DNA from: Legionella tunisiensis
GTDB taxonomy: Bacteria > Pseudomonadota > Gammaproteobacteria > Legionellales > Legionellaceae
NCBI RefSeq assembly: GCF_000308315.1
Contig: NZ_CALJ01000057.1
Span: 1 to 39,502 of the forward strand
Direction: 5' to 3'
DNA length: 39,502 bases
The translations under genes and the position numbers were made by a program. Below are positions 27,911 through 37,150 of this stretch, piece after piece; position 1 is the first letter of the stretch; the number at the start of each line of letters is the position of its first letter. The notes under the pieces are model-generated. The model ran no database searches, had not been told where the DNA came from, and saw only the letters and a program-made list of their open reading frames with translations.

Positions 27911-28783
27911 GTGAACAATTATCTTGATAAAACAGCCAGTTTAACGCCTGCTGTTAAACGTATTATCTGTAATAAGGCAACTGAATATCCCAATACAGGC
28001 GAATATACTGATCATTTGGTAAAACGTGGAACGTATCTTTGTCGCCGTTGCGGTTTGGCTCTTTTCCGCGCCCAAAGCCAATTTCATTCTGGCTGTGGCT
28101 GGCCTAGTTTTGATGATGATATTGTTCAAGCGGTCAAACAAATCCCAGACAAAGATGGTCAACGTACGGAAATACTTTGTGCTCGTTGTGATGGGCATTT
28201 AGGACACGTTTTCATTGGTGAGTATTTTACCCATAAAAATCTTCGCCATTGTGTGAATTCGGCCTCCCTTGATTTTGTGGTCGATGATCAGGTTTTGGAT
28301 ACTGAAGAGGCGATTGTTGCTGGGGGTTGCTTTTGGGGTGTTGATCATTTTTTACGTCTTGTTCCGGGGGTACTTAAGGTCGAGGTAGGCTATTCTGGTG
28401 GGTCAGTTGTGAACCCGAGTTATGAACAGGTTTGTCGTGGCGATACAGGGCATTATGAAGTAGCAAGAGTGGTCTATGATGTGGCAAAAGCAGATTATCA
28501 TACAGTTCTTAAACGTTTCTTTGAAATCCACGATCCTACTCAACGCACAGGGCAAGGTCCTGACATCGGTTCACAATATAAAAGTGCTGTTTTTTACTAC
28601 AATGAAGAACAGCGGGAAGAAGCACAGATATTGATTCAGCGACTGCAAGAGCGGGGTTATAATGTAGCTACTCGCCTATTAGAAGTACAGCCTTTCTGGC
28701 CTGCCGAAGGTTATCACCAAGACTATTATGGCAAACATAGTAAAGCACCTTATTGTCATCGGCCAGAACCACGATTTGGCTAG
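27911..28783 (+). CDS. MsrB-MsrA fusion, peptide methionine sulfoxide reductase
   Basis: Repairs both diastereomers of oxidised methionine. The N-terminal MsrB domain (about residues 8-125) has two Zn-binding CxxC pairs (Cys44/Cys47, Cys90/Cys93), HSGCGWPSF and the catalytic RHCVNSASL (Cys114). The C-terminal MsrA domain starts at AIVAGGCFWG with catalytic Cys140 and has GYSGG, YEVARVVYDV, FFEIHDPTQ and GSQYKSAVFY. The order B-then-A is opposite to that in Neisseria PilB. GTG 27911 starts inside GTGA, overlapping the end of the possible mltB extension. There is no signal peptide, so it acts in the cytoplasm. Frame intact. Confidence 0.92.
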   Translation: MNNYLDKTASLTPAVKRIICNKATEYPNTGEYTDHLVKRGTYLCRRCGLALFRAQSQFHSGCGWPSFDDDIVQAVKQIPDKDGQRTEILCARCDGHLGHVFIGEYFTHKNLRHCVNSASLDFVVDDQVLDTEEAIVAGGCFWGVDHFLRLVPGVLKVEVGYSGGSVVNPSYEQVCRGDTGHYEVARVVYDVAKADYHTVLKRFFEIHDPTQRTGQGPDIGSQYKSAVFYYNEEQREEAQILIQRLQERGYNVATRLLEVQPFWPAEGYHQDYYGKHSKAPYCHRPEPRFG

Positions 28784-28805
28784 GTAGAGCTGGCCGAGCG
28801 AGCTA

Positions 28806-30028
28806 TTAAAAAGTGAAGTTCATTTCTTCTGTTGGTAACAGCTTTTTGCTATATTCCTGAATCGTTTCCGGGCAATAATCCAACGACTCACAGACGATTT
28901 TGCCTAATTCCTCGTCTTTAAACAGCACTTCTAACTCTTCTTCACTGAATGCAACAGATTCCTCTTTGTATTCAGCTCCGGCAGTGTTGATGTCTAGAAA
29001 AATTTTCCGGGCAATCGCAGCCAAAGGACTAGGTCTAACTTGCTGTAAATAGGTTAGTATGTTTAATTTAAGATTTCGTATACCTTCTACTAAATCCAAT
29101 GACGCTTCCACACACATGCGGTCATCCAAACTTTTATAGTAAGTCCTTTGCAACAGTAATTTATAATGGGGGAGTTTATCCATTAAGACTTCAATAAGAG
29201 GGATATAGGCCCCGAATTCCGGTTGGAAATGACCACTTGCTAAATTAAAGATGGCATCATTGTCGCCAAGTGATATAGCGCCTGCACTAAGCACGGCACT
29301 TCCGCCTGAACCACCAGAAAGTAATTGTGCCTGGCGAGCCAAGCCTCCATGAGTTAATTTAGTTGAATCGTTAAATTGGGGTGCAAACCATATTTCGCCT
29401 TCTAAGGTAACAACGTATAAATAGTTCTTACCTGGCTTTAGCATGGCGGGATCATTAGTGACCATGACCCCCTCATAATCGCGATCTTCTGAGGCAATTA
29501 TTTGAGATTTAGTATATTGAGGGTGAAGAGGGTATTGCCTGTAAGATTGCAACAACAAGTCTGAACTACTTGTCTTCATGGAAATTGTTTGTAAACTATT
29601 ACTTATCAAGCTTAATTCTGGGGCTTCGAGTAGTTCTAAAACTAACTTCTCTCCTTTCGTAACGATTTGATAAGGAATGTTTGCCATGGCACATATAAAT
29701 ACCAAACGCTTCAACAAAGAGCTATCCGAAGAGTAATCTTGAATCTGATCATTAATTGAAGAAATAAGCATGTCTACTGATGTAATATCCGGATTAGTTA
29801 ATACTTCTTCTACAGTCTCTATATTTTTTCCCGTACGATTTTTACCCATGCGCTGAAGGGGGCCTTTGGGAGCCCATTGGAGCCAGCTTCTAGTACAGTA
29901 ATTGCTTAAAACTGCTTTGGCATTTTCGAAGTCGCTACTAAAAGGAGAGCAAAATTTGGAATAATTAGCAGCATAAGGAAGTGTTGTTGAGACTAAGTTG
30001 CTTTTTTAGATTCGACTTTGGATAACAT
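28806..30028 (-). CDS. Orphan protein with SGHFxP motif, possible effector (frame broken once)
   Basis: The open frame starts at 29849, but adding one base in the T6 run at 30002-30007 extends it to ATG 30028, giving about 408 residues. I recognise no named family. Residues about 185-290 form a beta-rich core (NYLYVVTLEGEIWFAPQFND, GGSGGSAVLSAGAISLGDND, IFNLASGHFQPEFGAYIPLI). The hydrophobic-G-x-SGH-aromatic-x-P pattern resembles a beta domain I know from IQM-type and some bacterial toxin-related proteins. N- and C-terminal parts are helical and acidic. No signal peptide. It sits just downstream of tatB and convergent with msrBA, and is not obviously tied to either. Confidence 0.5.
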
Positions 30029-30155
30029 GGCATTCCAACATTAATTAACCTATTTGAGCATTATTTTAACATCCAATACTTAAGAGAACTTTAACAACAA
30101 CATGTCAGCTAGGGTGGTCTATGATATGGCTAGAGAGGGTTTATAACAGTTTAAA

Positions 30156-30389
30156 TCAAGGGGTTTTATCTTCTTGTCGATAAATGGCATCCGCTTTTTC
30201 TGCTTTGCGCGTATTTTCTTTTAATTGCTGTTCGTCTAATTGGTTTTGCCAGAAGTTAATCATTTTCTCTTTTAACAGGTTTATATGACGAACAAGTTTA
30301 CCTAAATGTTCTGCAAGCATAGGTAATTTACTTGGGCCAAAAACTACAATAGCCACTAAGAAAGTGAGTAATAATTCACCGCTACTCAT
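30156..30389 (-). CDS. tatB: Twin-arginine translocase subunit TatB
   Basis: 77-residue subunit of the Tat export system, which works with TatC to recognise folded precursors. It has one N-terminal transmembrane helix (ELLLTFLVAIVVFGPSKLP) with the TatB-typical FGPSKLP hinge, followed by an amphipathic helix and a charged tail. TatB is usually longer (about 100-170), so this one is short. Its ATG overlaps the tatA stop (ATGA). No tatC follows: the next gene downstream is an orphan. Confidence 0.84.
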   Translation of the reverse strand: MSSGELLLTFLVAIVVFGPSKLPMLAEHLGKLVRHINLLKEKMINFWQNQLDEQQLKENTRKAEKADAIYRQEDKTP

Positions 30390-30546
30390 GATTTTTTATC
30401 GTCATCCTCATTCATCGCACGGCGAAAATTTTTGATTGCGGTACCTAAATCAGAACCGATATTTTTAATTTGCTGGTACCAAACAAGGCTACAACAATGA
30501 GTAATATTAATAGCAATGATAAAGGACTGATTCCACTTAATCCCAT
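30386..30546 (-). CDS. tatA: Twin-arginine translocase subunit TatA (frame broken once)
   Basis: Pore-forming Tat subunit, about 54 residues. One transmembrane helix (SLLLILLIVVALFGTSKL) with the FGTSKL hinge is followed by an amphipathic helix (GSDLGTAIKNFRRAM) and an acidic-basic tail NEDDDKKS. One A is missing in the A5 run at 30462-30466; without it the frame ends after 33 residues. The ATG at 30546 begins one base after the ubiB stop, whose last codons supply the AGGAG ribosome site. The end overlaps tatB by ATGA. Confidence 0.82.
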
Positions 30547-30547
30547 G

Positions 30548-32202
30548 TTAACTCCTGTTGCTTGTGCGGTTAATGAAGGCGATAAATCCACCCGCAATTG
30601 CCATCGTTAAAGTAATCACTGACAATTTATCATGATTTAATAATTTAAAATAACTCAGTGAACCTACTACTGCCATAGCACCAAAAATACCTATGCCGAG
30701 CCCTTTGTACCAAGCATTTTTTACCGTGTATAAATTCTGTTGGTTATTGACTGGCATCAGGGCACGAATTTTTTGTTCTTTAGTCAATTCCAATACGTCG
30801 TGCAAAAGCCGTGGCATGTGAGGTAATTGTTCCGTAAGAAAGGGTAAATTTTCGCGTAACTGGTGAATGAATGCCTTGGGTCCCATTTGCTCTTTGAGCC
30901 ACCTTTCCAAAAAAGGTTTGGCAGTGACCCAGAGATCAAGGTCAGGATAAAGTTGACGGCCCAGGCCCTCAATAGCCAATAAGGTTTTTTGCAAGAGCAC
31001 CAACTGTGGTTGTACTTCCATCTGGAAGCGCCTTGCAACTTGAAAAAGTCGTAAGACCACCTGAGCGAAGGAAATATCTTTAAAGGTTTTTCAAAGATAG
31101 GTTCACAGACGGTACGAATGGCACTTTCAAATTCTTCAATGCGTGTGTCTCTGGCAACCCAACCTGATTCAACATGCAATTGCGCAACACGGCGGTAATC
31201 GCGGTTAAAAAATGCATACAGATTTTCTGCCAGGTAACGTTTATCACTATTATTCAACGTACCGATAATACCAAAATCAATACAAATATATTGCGGATCA
31301 TGGGGATGAAGCGGCGATACAAAAATATTGCCAGGGTGCATATCGGCATGAAAGAAGCAATCTCTGAACACCTGAGTGAAGAAAATTTCTACGCCGCGTT
31401 CTGCCAGTTTTTTAATGTTGACGCCCCTCTCTTTTAAGGTAGCGATATCAGAGACAGGTATTCCATAAATGCGCTCCATAACCATCACATTTTCACGCGT
31501 ATAGTCCCAAAATATTTCTGGAATATAGAGAAGAGGCGAGTTATGGAAATTTCGTCTCAATTGCCCTGCATTGGCAGCTTCCCGCTGTAGGTCGAGCTCA
31601 TCAATTAAATTATGTTCAAACTCTTGTACAATTTCTTTGGGTTTCAAACGTTTACTTTCAGCCCAATAGCGATCAGCCAGGCTGGCTATGGTGTGCATGA
31701 TACTTAAATCTTTCTCAATAATTTTGCGCATATTGGGGCGCAAAATTTTAACCACTACCTCTTCTCCTGTTTTTAGGGTAGCAGCATGTACCTGTGCCAT
31801 CGATGCAGAAGCCAGGGGGACAGGATCAAATTGTGCAAAGATTTGAAAAGCTGACTGCCCAAAGGCTGCTTCAACGATAGCTAAAGCCTTGTTACTAGCA
31901 AAGGGAGGGACTTTATCCTGTAATTTGCATAATTCCAATGCGATATCAGGAGGTAAGATATCGGGGCGAGTGGATAAGGCTTGACCAAATTTAATGAAGA
32001 TAGGGCCCAGTTCTTCCAAGGTTTTTCTTAACGCTTCGCCACGGGTTAATTTTTCCTTGCGTACCCAGTTCCAAGGGTTTAAATAAACAATAAAACGAAA
32101 CGGTGAGAAAAGACGAATGGAAACGATCAACTGATCAAGACCATTTTTAGCCAATATCATATTAATATGCAGTAGTCTTACTAATTGTTTAATTGATTTC
32201 AT
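30548..32202 (-). CDS. ubiB: Ubiquinone biosynthesis kinase-like protein UbiB (frame broken once)
   Basis: Atypical protein-kinase-like ATPase (ABC1/ADCK family) that supports ubiquinone synthesis at the inner membrane. Features are [20 protein letters not shown] with the KxGQ motif, [13 protein letters not shown] (the A-rich nucleotide loop), [37 protein letters not shown] and CIDFGIIG. Two hydrophobic helices close the C-terminus ([17 protein letters not shown] and [16 protein letters not shown]). The frame breaks near 31079-31082 in a T3 run; adding one base gives about 552 residues, like E. coli UbiB (546). The start overlaps the end of ubiJ by 14 bases. Confidence 0.9.
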
Positions 32203-32805
32203 GGCTCGCCATCAACTGGTTAATGTGGGCTTGCAAACGCTCCACATCAAGGGACAATTTATCAATATCGTTAAAAAATCATCTATTTCTTCTCGTGGTG
32301 GTACAGCCGCCAATTCTTCTTGTAGATAATCGGTCACATTATGGCGCAGCGATTGCCCAAGCTGTTTTTTAAACGCCAAACCCTGACGAACGAGGGAGCC
32401 CAATTGATGTGCTACCACATCGCCAGTAAAATGGGCTAGATGGCCTTCCCAATCAATATCGAGTTCATCGAATAATTTTTTGACCTGCTGTCCCAGTTCT
32501 ACATCGCCTGATAAGCGGATTTTATCGTTAAATAAAGAGCGTGCTTTGGAAACCGGTAAAAAACTTAAACGAATTAAACCAAGTGGACTACTATGAATGA
32601 TGGTATCAGCGCGTCCGTCATAGTCAGCGAGTAATTCTAATTGTTGATGATCAAAATGAATAAAGAAATTAACTCCTAGGGGCGCGATGATAATTTCAAG
32701 CACTTTACCCTGCAAGGCTGCAATTTTGGTTGGCATGGATTCGTCCAGTGCCAGGGCGTGATTAATAGCCTTTTGTAAGGCTTTCAATGAATATTTCTTA
32801 ATCAT
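32189..32805 (-). CDS. ubiJ: Ubiquinone biosynthesis accessory factor UbiJ (frame broken once)
   Basis: Lipid-binding SCP2-domain protein that helps the Ubi enzyme complex hold the quinone intermediate. About 206 residues from ATG 32805: an SCP2-like N-terminal domain ([62 protein letters not shown]) and a C-terminal coiled-coil-like helix. A base missing in the A6 run at 32273-32278 hides the true end, which reads [19 protein letters not shown] and stops at 32189 inside ubiB. The order ubiE-ubiJ-ubiB is the same as in E. coli. Confidence 0.84.
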
Positions 32806-32812
32806 AATACTC

Positions 32813-33562
32813 TCAATATTTATGGGCGATGTGCAAAGCAACAATTCCGCCACTTAAATTATGATAATGACAATCTTCAAATCCTGCTTTCTCAATCATT
32901 ACCTTTAAGCCTTCTTGTGTAGGATGCATGCGAATCGACTCGGCAAGATATTGATAGCTGTCTGCGTCTTGCGCAAACAATTGTCCAATTTTAGGTAACA
33001 CATTAAAAGAATACCAATCATAAATCGGTTTTAACCCAGGAAGTATGGGTGTGGAAAATTCCAGAATCATTACTTTACCACCTGGTTTACAAACACGATA
33101 CATGGAGCGTAAAGCCTCTTCCTTATCGGTGACATTACGTAAGCCAAAGCCTATGGTAATGCAATCAAAACAGTTGTCAGCAAAAGGCAGGGTTTGAGCA
33201 TTCGCTTGTACGAAGTTAATGTTTCTGTGCAAGCCTTCATTTAGCAGGCGATCTCGTCCTACTGCTAACATGGAGGCATTGATATCGGCTAAAATAACTT
33301 GCCCTTGCTCTCCTACTTTTTTACTCAGTAAACGGGTTAAATCACCGCTGCCGCCGGCTATATCGAGCACTTGATGTCCGGCATGTACCTGACTTAAAGC
33401 AATGGTAAGGCGCTTCCAGAGGCGGTGAATGCCGAGAGACATGAGGTCATTCATTAAATCATAGTTTTTAGCAACCGAGTGAAAGACGGCACCAACTTTT
33501 TTTCTTTTTCATCCCAGGCCACTGATTCAAAGCCGAAATGGGTTGTTTTTCTTTTTGGTCAT
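32813..33562 (-). CDS. ubiE: Ubiquinone/menaquinone methyltransferase UbiE (frame broken twice)
   Basis: SAM-dependent C-methyltransferase of ubiquinone biosynthesis. The SAM-binding motif is [15 protein letters not shown], followed by [37 protein letters not shown] and [12 protein letters not shown], and the C-terminal [14 protein letters not shown]. The open frame begins only at 33454. Adding a base in the T7 run (33497-33503) and one in the T5 run (33546-33550) extends it to ATG 33562 and restores the family N-terminus TTHFGFESV then [20 protein letters not shown]. Repaired length about 250 residues is normal. First gene of ubiE-ubiJ-ubiB-tatA-tatB, all close or overlapping, so likely one operon. 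Confidence 0.9.
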
Positions 33563-33831
33563 TGGATGTTGTTATAGGGAGCAGGTTGCTTATCTTAACC
33601 GATTCTAAGGCTGATACCTAATAGACCTCTTTTCAAATCCTTTCGCGGGAGCAGCGGCTTTGAGTTCGGAGATTTAGGGGCGTTGCTAACTAAGTGTTGC
33701 TAAGTCTGGCTTATTCTTAGCTTCTTGTGTTTAGGGTAAGTACATTAATGTGGGTGCAGTGTGAGCAATAGTTTGTTATGCTCATCCTGTATCTTTTTCT
33801 GCCTACTCTAATCTCTAATGAGTGTATCACC

Positions 33832-35003
33832 ATGCCAGCTGTAATGACTGAGATTTTTGTGCCCTTATTGAGTTTATTCATTTTTATCCTCGGAACTGGT
33901 TTTTTCTCCACATTATTAGCTTTGAATATGACATTAAGTCAGGCGCCGCCACTGGCAATTGGTGCCATGACAGGTGTTTTTTATGCTGGACTGGTATTGG
34001 GTTCATTTCGCATGGATCGCTTTATTACACGGGTTGGTCATATTCGTGCTTATGTCGTTCTTTCTGCTACGCAGGCAATTATTTGTTTATTACATGGTAT
34101 TTTTTATCACGTCGGATTGTGGTTGTTTTTACGTGGTTTAGCCGGATTTACTTCTGCAGGGTTGTTTGTCGTGATAGAGAGCTGGTTGCTTGGCAAAAGT
34201 TCAGTAATGAATCGAGGGCAAATACTGTCTTTGTATATGATTAGTTACTATGCCGCACAGAGTTTAGGACAATTTTTTTGAATCTTGCTGAGCCAGATAC
34301 GCTGTCGTTATTTGCTTTGACTTCTATACTTTGTTCTTTGTCTATAATTCCCTTGGCAATGTCACGTGTAAACCCACCAGCGTATGAAGAGGTATCAACT
34401 TTCAGCTTGCAGAAACTATTTGATAAATCAATGGCGGGTTTTGTAGGCTGCTTAAGCTCAGGATTGATTATGGGAGGTATCTATGGTTTGATGCCGACAC
34501 TGCTTAGCAATTTATTTCGCAATAAGGCAAACGTAGCTAACTACATGTTCGCGATTATTTTCGGTGGGATGTTACTACAATATCCATTGGGTAGGTTGTC
34601 CGATCGGATTGCACGTCATGTAGTTCTCATTATCATTGCAGTGGGTACCAGTGTTGTTTCCCTCGTTTTAATGACAAATGCTATTAATCCCTGGCTCTTT
34701 TTTATATTAATGCTACTCTTTGGCGGTTTGACCTTTACTCTCTACCCTATCAGCATTAGCCATGCGTGTGATACTTTGGAGGCACGCGATATTGTTGCGG
34801 GTACGCAAAGCTTATTATTGGCCTACAGTCTTGGCGCTACGGTAGGGCCTTTACTGGCCTCTTGGTTTATGCGTATTTGGGGGATGGAGGGGCTTTTTAT
34901 CTATTTCATAACGGTTTGTATCCTCATGACTCCGTTCTTTATTTTACGCAAAAGCACGCAAGGTGATGGGCTGCACGAAGAATCGTTCTTATCTGGCTCC
35001 TAA
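33832..35003 (+). CDS. MFS transporter, YcaD-like (frame broken once)
   Basis: Major facilitator with about 12 hydrophobic helices and about 391 residues. N-terminal part: LSLFIFILGTGFFSTLLALN, AMTGVFYAGLVLGSFRMDR and the domain-linking RLAGFT-like region near 34135. The second half has GGIYGLMPTLLSNLFRNKAN, GGMLLQYPLGRLSDR and TLYPISISHACD, much like YcaD-type MFS proteins. One T is missing in the T7 run at 34273-34279. ATG 33832 is preferred, giving a start close to the first helix. Its 3' end overlaps the convergent DUF1841 gene by 15 bases. Substrate unknown. Confidence 0.82.
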
Positions 35004-35423
35004 TAGTCGCTTTAACGCGTCAAGATAGTCTTTTTCGCTAGGAAAACTTTGATTGCGTTGTGCCTGCCAAAGTGATTCCGCTAAACACTCCATCATGAGA
35101 TGTTCGACGACTAATTGATCGCCATATTTCTGCAGTAATTGACGATAAACAGAATTAATACCATTAGGTCTGTCTGTGCCGATTTGCTCGCGAATAGCTA
35201 TATGCAAGCCCATATGTAAATAGGGATTCGTTTGGCCCAGCTCAGGAAAATAGGATTGATTGCCAAGGGATGAGGTCTCCAAGAGCATATGGTATTCAGG
35301 ATGAGCCAGAATAACGTCGACAATTTGTTGTTCCAGAGGCAGCAAAGGCTGTTTTTGGAGGTATTTCTGCCAACTGGAAAAAAACATTTGTCTGGTATCT
35401 TGCACATTATCGCTGTAAAACAT
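34989..35423 (-). CDS. DUF1841 family protein
   Basis: 144 residues, cytoplasmic, mostly helical. It matches DUF1841 by the N-terminal RQMFFSSWQKYLQKQPLLPL, the middle HPEYHMLLE and NPYLHMGLHIAIREQIGTDR, and HLMMECLAESLW near the end, with many conserved His and Glu residues. Function of the family is unknown. The ATG at 35423 is the first with a suitable position. It overlaps the 3' end of the MFS gene. Frame intact. Confidence 0.82.
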   Translation of the reverse strand: MFYSDNVQDTRQMFFSSWQKYLQKQPLLPLEQQIVDVILAHPEYHMLLETSSLGNQSYFPELGQTNPYLHMGLHIAIREQIGTDRPNGINSVYRQLLQKYGDQLVVEHLMMECLAESLWQAQRNQSFPSEKDYLDALKRLLGAR

Positions 35424-35570
35424 GATGAACCTGCTATGAGCTATGAAATACTGTGCGGCAGTCTAACGTATGAGCAGGGGAACAACAAATAAACTTCTTT
35501 TTCTCCTCGCACTACGCTCACTGCAGCGAGTTTCAACCGAAGTTTAGTGCAAGTAAAGGGCTATCGTATA

Positions 35571-35600
35571 TTGACAATGCAGACTCGCTTATGCGATATT
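35571..35600 (+). promoter_or_regulatory. Sigma-70 type promoter, consensus -35
   Basis: TTGACA at 35571-35576 is a perfect -35 box; GATATT at 35595-35600, 18 bases on, matches four of six -10 bases. Transcription would begin near 35608 and run toward the gene at 35753. Confidence 0.45.
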
Positions 35601-35638
35601 CGCCTCGCGAGGTTGGACTTGCTATGTGTCATTCCACT

Positions 35639-35667
35639 GGGTCAATTGGCGACACACTGATTGACCC
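35639..35667 (+). terminator. Hairpin in leader of the 35753 gene
   Basis: GGGTCAAT pairs with ATTGACCC, an 8-base-pair stem with a 13-base loop, followed by TTTCTATCTTCAG and more T-rich sequence. It is about 30 bases after the expected transcription start. It could be an attenuator or the end of a short RNA. Confidence 0.4.
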
Positions 35668-35752
35668 TTTCTATCTTCAGTTCTTCACTTTTTATCTACC
35701 GCAAGTTTCTTGCTATCTTTTTTATTACGATAAAATAGTCCAAGTAATAGCA

Positions 35753-36445
35753 ATGGAGCTGCATAATGTTTGGTTTTTTGAAGAGTCCCCTTTGATCCCA
35801 CGAGTAGAATTGGGAGATGGAAATTTTGATTACAAATCGGTGATCCATCTTGATATGATTGGCAAGCGAATTTTGCGTTTCCAACAGGCACAAAAAATTT
35901 TACATAGCACTGATAGTAATATTGTAAAAGGGGTAGCGATTGGTAGCGCTTCTTGGGTCGGTTGCTATGTTTTTCCTCTAGTTACTGTGTCCATAGCTGC
36001 GTTCGGCTATGCTGCTTATCACTATGGACGTCATATAGAGGTATTTAAACAATATCATGAGGCCTTAAATGATCTGATTGCTGCTTATAATTGGTCAATG
36101 GGACGAAATACGGGCGACCATTGGTACAAATTGGGTTCGATACCTCTTCAGGAGCTTGTATTGGCGCTAGGGCCCTGGGTAAAAAGCGAAACGATTTGCA
36201 CTTGGAAGACTAGTGATCTTGAACCGGCTTCCATGTTATCACGTGCTAAGAGGGAAACTGAACCCACTACTTCTTTTAAAGCAAGATTAACTCAGTTTGC
36301 AGCGGGTGAGCAAATTAAAGAATGGCAATTCAAAATTTATGGCGAAGGGGGCACGGATGATTTGTGGGGTGTCTTCTTACAATCTCATAGTAAAGAGTTA
36401 GCTAATGATGCCATTAAGAGGGCTGTACTTTCTTCCACTGGGTAA
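35753..36445 (+). CDS. Orphan protein with one membrane segment
   Basis: About 230 residues from ATG 35753 (an earlier in-frame start at 35591 is possible but would add an odd, poorly composed stretch). I recognise no family. The N-terminus MELHNVWFFEESPLIPRVEL looks like a folded start. A single hydrophobic block VGCYVFPLVTVSIAAFGYAA (about residues 70-90) may cross a membrane as a hairpin. The rest is soluble, with HWYKLGSIPLQELVLALGP and a C-terminal DLWGVFLQSHSKELANDAI. No signal peptide. Such single-hairpin orphans are frequent among Legionella effectors. Frame intact. A hairpin terminator follows immediately after the stop. Confidence 0.5.
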   Translation: MELHNVWFFEESPLIPRVELGDGNFDYKSVIHLDMIGKRILRFQQAQKILHSTDSNIVKGVAIGSASWVGCYVFPLVTVSIAAFGYAAYHYGRHIEVFKQYHEALNDLIAAYNWSMGRNTGDHWYKLGSIPLQELVLALGPWVKSETICTWKTSDLEPASMLSRAKRETEPTTSFKARLTQFAAGEQIKEWQFKIYGEGGTDDLWGVFLQSHSKELANDAIKRAVLSSTG

Positions 36446-36450
36446 AGAAC

Positions 36451-36479
36451 CTTAAAATTGGCTGCAAGCCAATTTTAAG
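36451..36479. terminator. Bidirectional hairpin terminator
   Basis: CTTAAAATTGGCT pairs with AGCCAATTTTAAG, a perfect 13-base-pair stem with a 3-base loop, giving A and T tracts on either side of a GGCT core. It lies at the end of both convergent genes and encodes the last residues of ArgO. Confidence 0.7.
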
Positions 36480-37057
36480 CCTAAAAATAACATCAGTATT
36501 CCACTGGAAAATTCGATGCGCTTCCAGACGTTGGCCCGAGATAAAACATGCGCAAAATAATGCGTCGTGAATGTCAGAGAGCTGAACCATAGGAGGCTGG
36601 AGGTCAGTACACCTAATAAGAAGGCTTGTTGATGCTCGGGAAATTGACTGCTGCCTCCACCAATGATGACTAAACTGTCAATAATTGCATGTGGATTAAG
36701 TAAACTAAAGCCAAGGGCAAGCATGACAATCTGCCAGCGATTAGAGGTTCGTTCGTCGGCAGTAGTTGTTTGCTTTTCTTTGCTTATAGCTTGTTTTAAC
36801 GTCTTGCAGCCGTAGAACAGTAAAAAGGCGACACCAAACCAGGTTACCCATCCTTGTAAAGTAGGATGAAGTTTAAGTACCTCATGCAAACCAGCAATGC
36901 TGGCACAAACCAAAATAATATCGCAGAAAAAACAAATAAGCGCCGAAAGTGCGGCGTGATTACGTCGTGCGCCTTGGCGAATCAGAAATACATTCTGTGG
37001 CCCTAGAGCAGTTATTAGCGATAAGCCGAGCATTAAACCATTCAGATATACCATCAT
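36452..37057 (-). CDS. argO: LysE/ArgO-family amino acid exporter
   Basis: A 201-residue inner-membrane exporter of the LysE superfamily with about six helices. Marks are the N-terminal GLSLITALGPQNVFLIRQG, DIILVCASIAGL, WFGVAFLLFYGCKTLKQA and the second half ALGFSLLNPHAIIDSLVIIG. These are close to E. coli ArgO (YggA), which exports arginine and lysine. It is divergent from an ArgP-like regulator with a palindromic operator between them, as in E. coli, where ArgP activates argO. Start is 37057 or the adjacent ATG at 37054. The last eight codons lie in a terminator stem. Frame intact. Confidence 0.87.
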   Translation of the reverse strand: MMVYLNGLMLGLSLITALGPQNVFLIRQGARRNHAALSALICFFCDIILVCASIAGLHEVLKLHPTLQGWVTWFGVAFLLFYGCKTLKQAISKEKQTTTADERTSNRWQIVMLALGFSLLNPHAIIDSLVIIGGGSSQFPEHQQAFLLGVLTSSLLWFSSLTFTTHYFAHVLSRANVWKRIEFSSGILMLFLGLKLACSQF

Positions 37058-37099
37058 GGTGGATTATCCTTTGAAACGAAATGTGGCAATTATTGCGCA

Positions 37100-37132
37100 A
37101 TTATAATTATAATTAAAATTAATAATTATAAT
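37100..37132. promoter_or_regulatory. Inverted repeat in the argO-argP control region
   Basis: ATTATAATTA (37100-37109) is inverted exactly as TAATTATAAT (37123-37132) with 13 bases between. It lies in the 93-base gap between the divergent genes and fits the T-N11-A style sites of LysR-type regulators. The whole gap is very AT-rich, so chance palindromes are easier here. Confidence 0.5.
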
Positions 37133-37150
37133 CATTAATAAATTTTGCTT

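Larger units (their letters stand above)
35424..35752. other. Intergenic region with short repeat, promoter and hairpin
   Basis: No gene is seen if the next start is 35753. It holds a diverged relative of the 38480-38688 repeat: AAACTTC (35491-35497) inverted as GAAGTTT (35539-35545), with CTCACTGCAGCGAGTTTCAA between. It also contains a promoter-like pair at 35571-35600 and a hairpin at 35639-35667, listed separately. Confidence 0.5.

Noticed and set aside
35685-35893. Reverse-strand small proteins opposite the 35753 gene
   Set aside because: They lie antisense to a better supported gene, have no ribosome site and show no motif.
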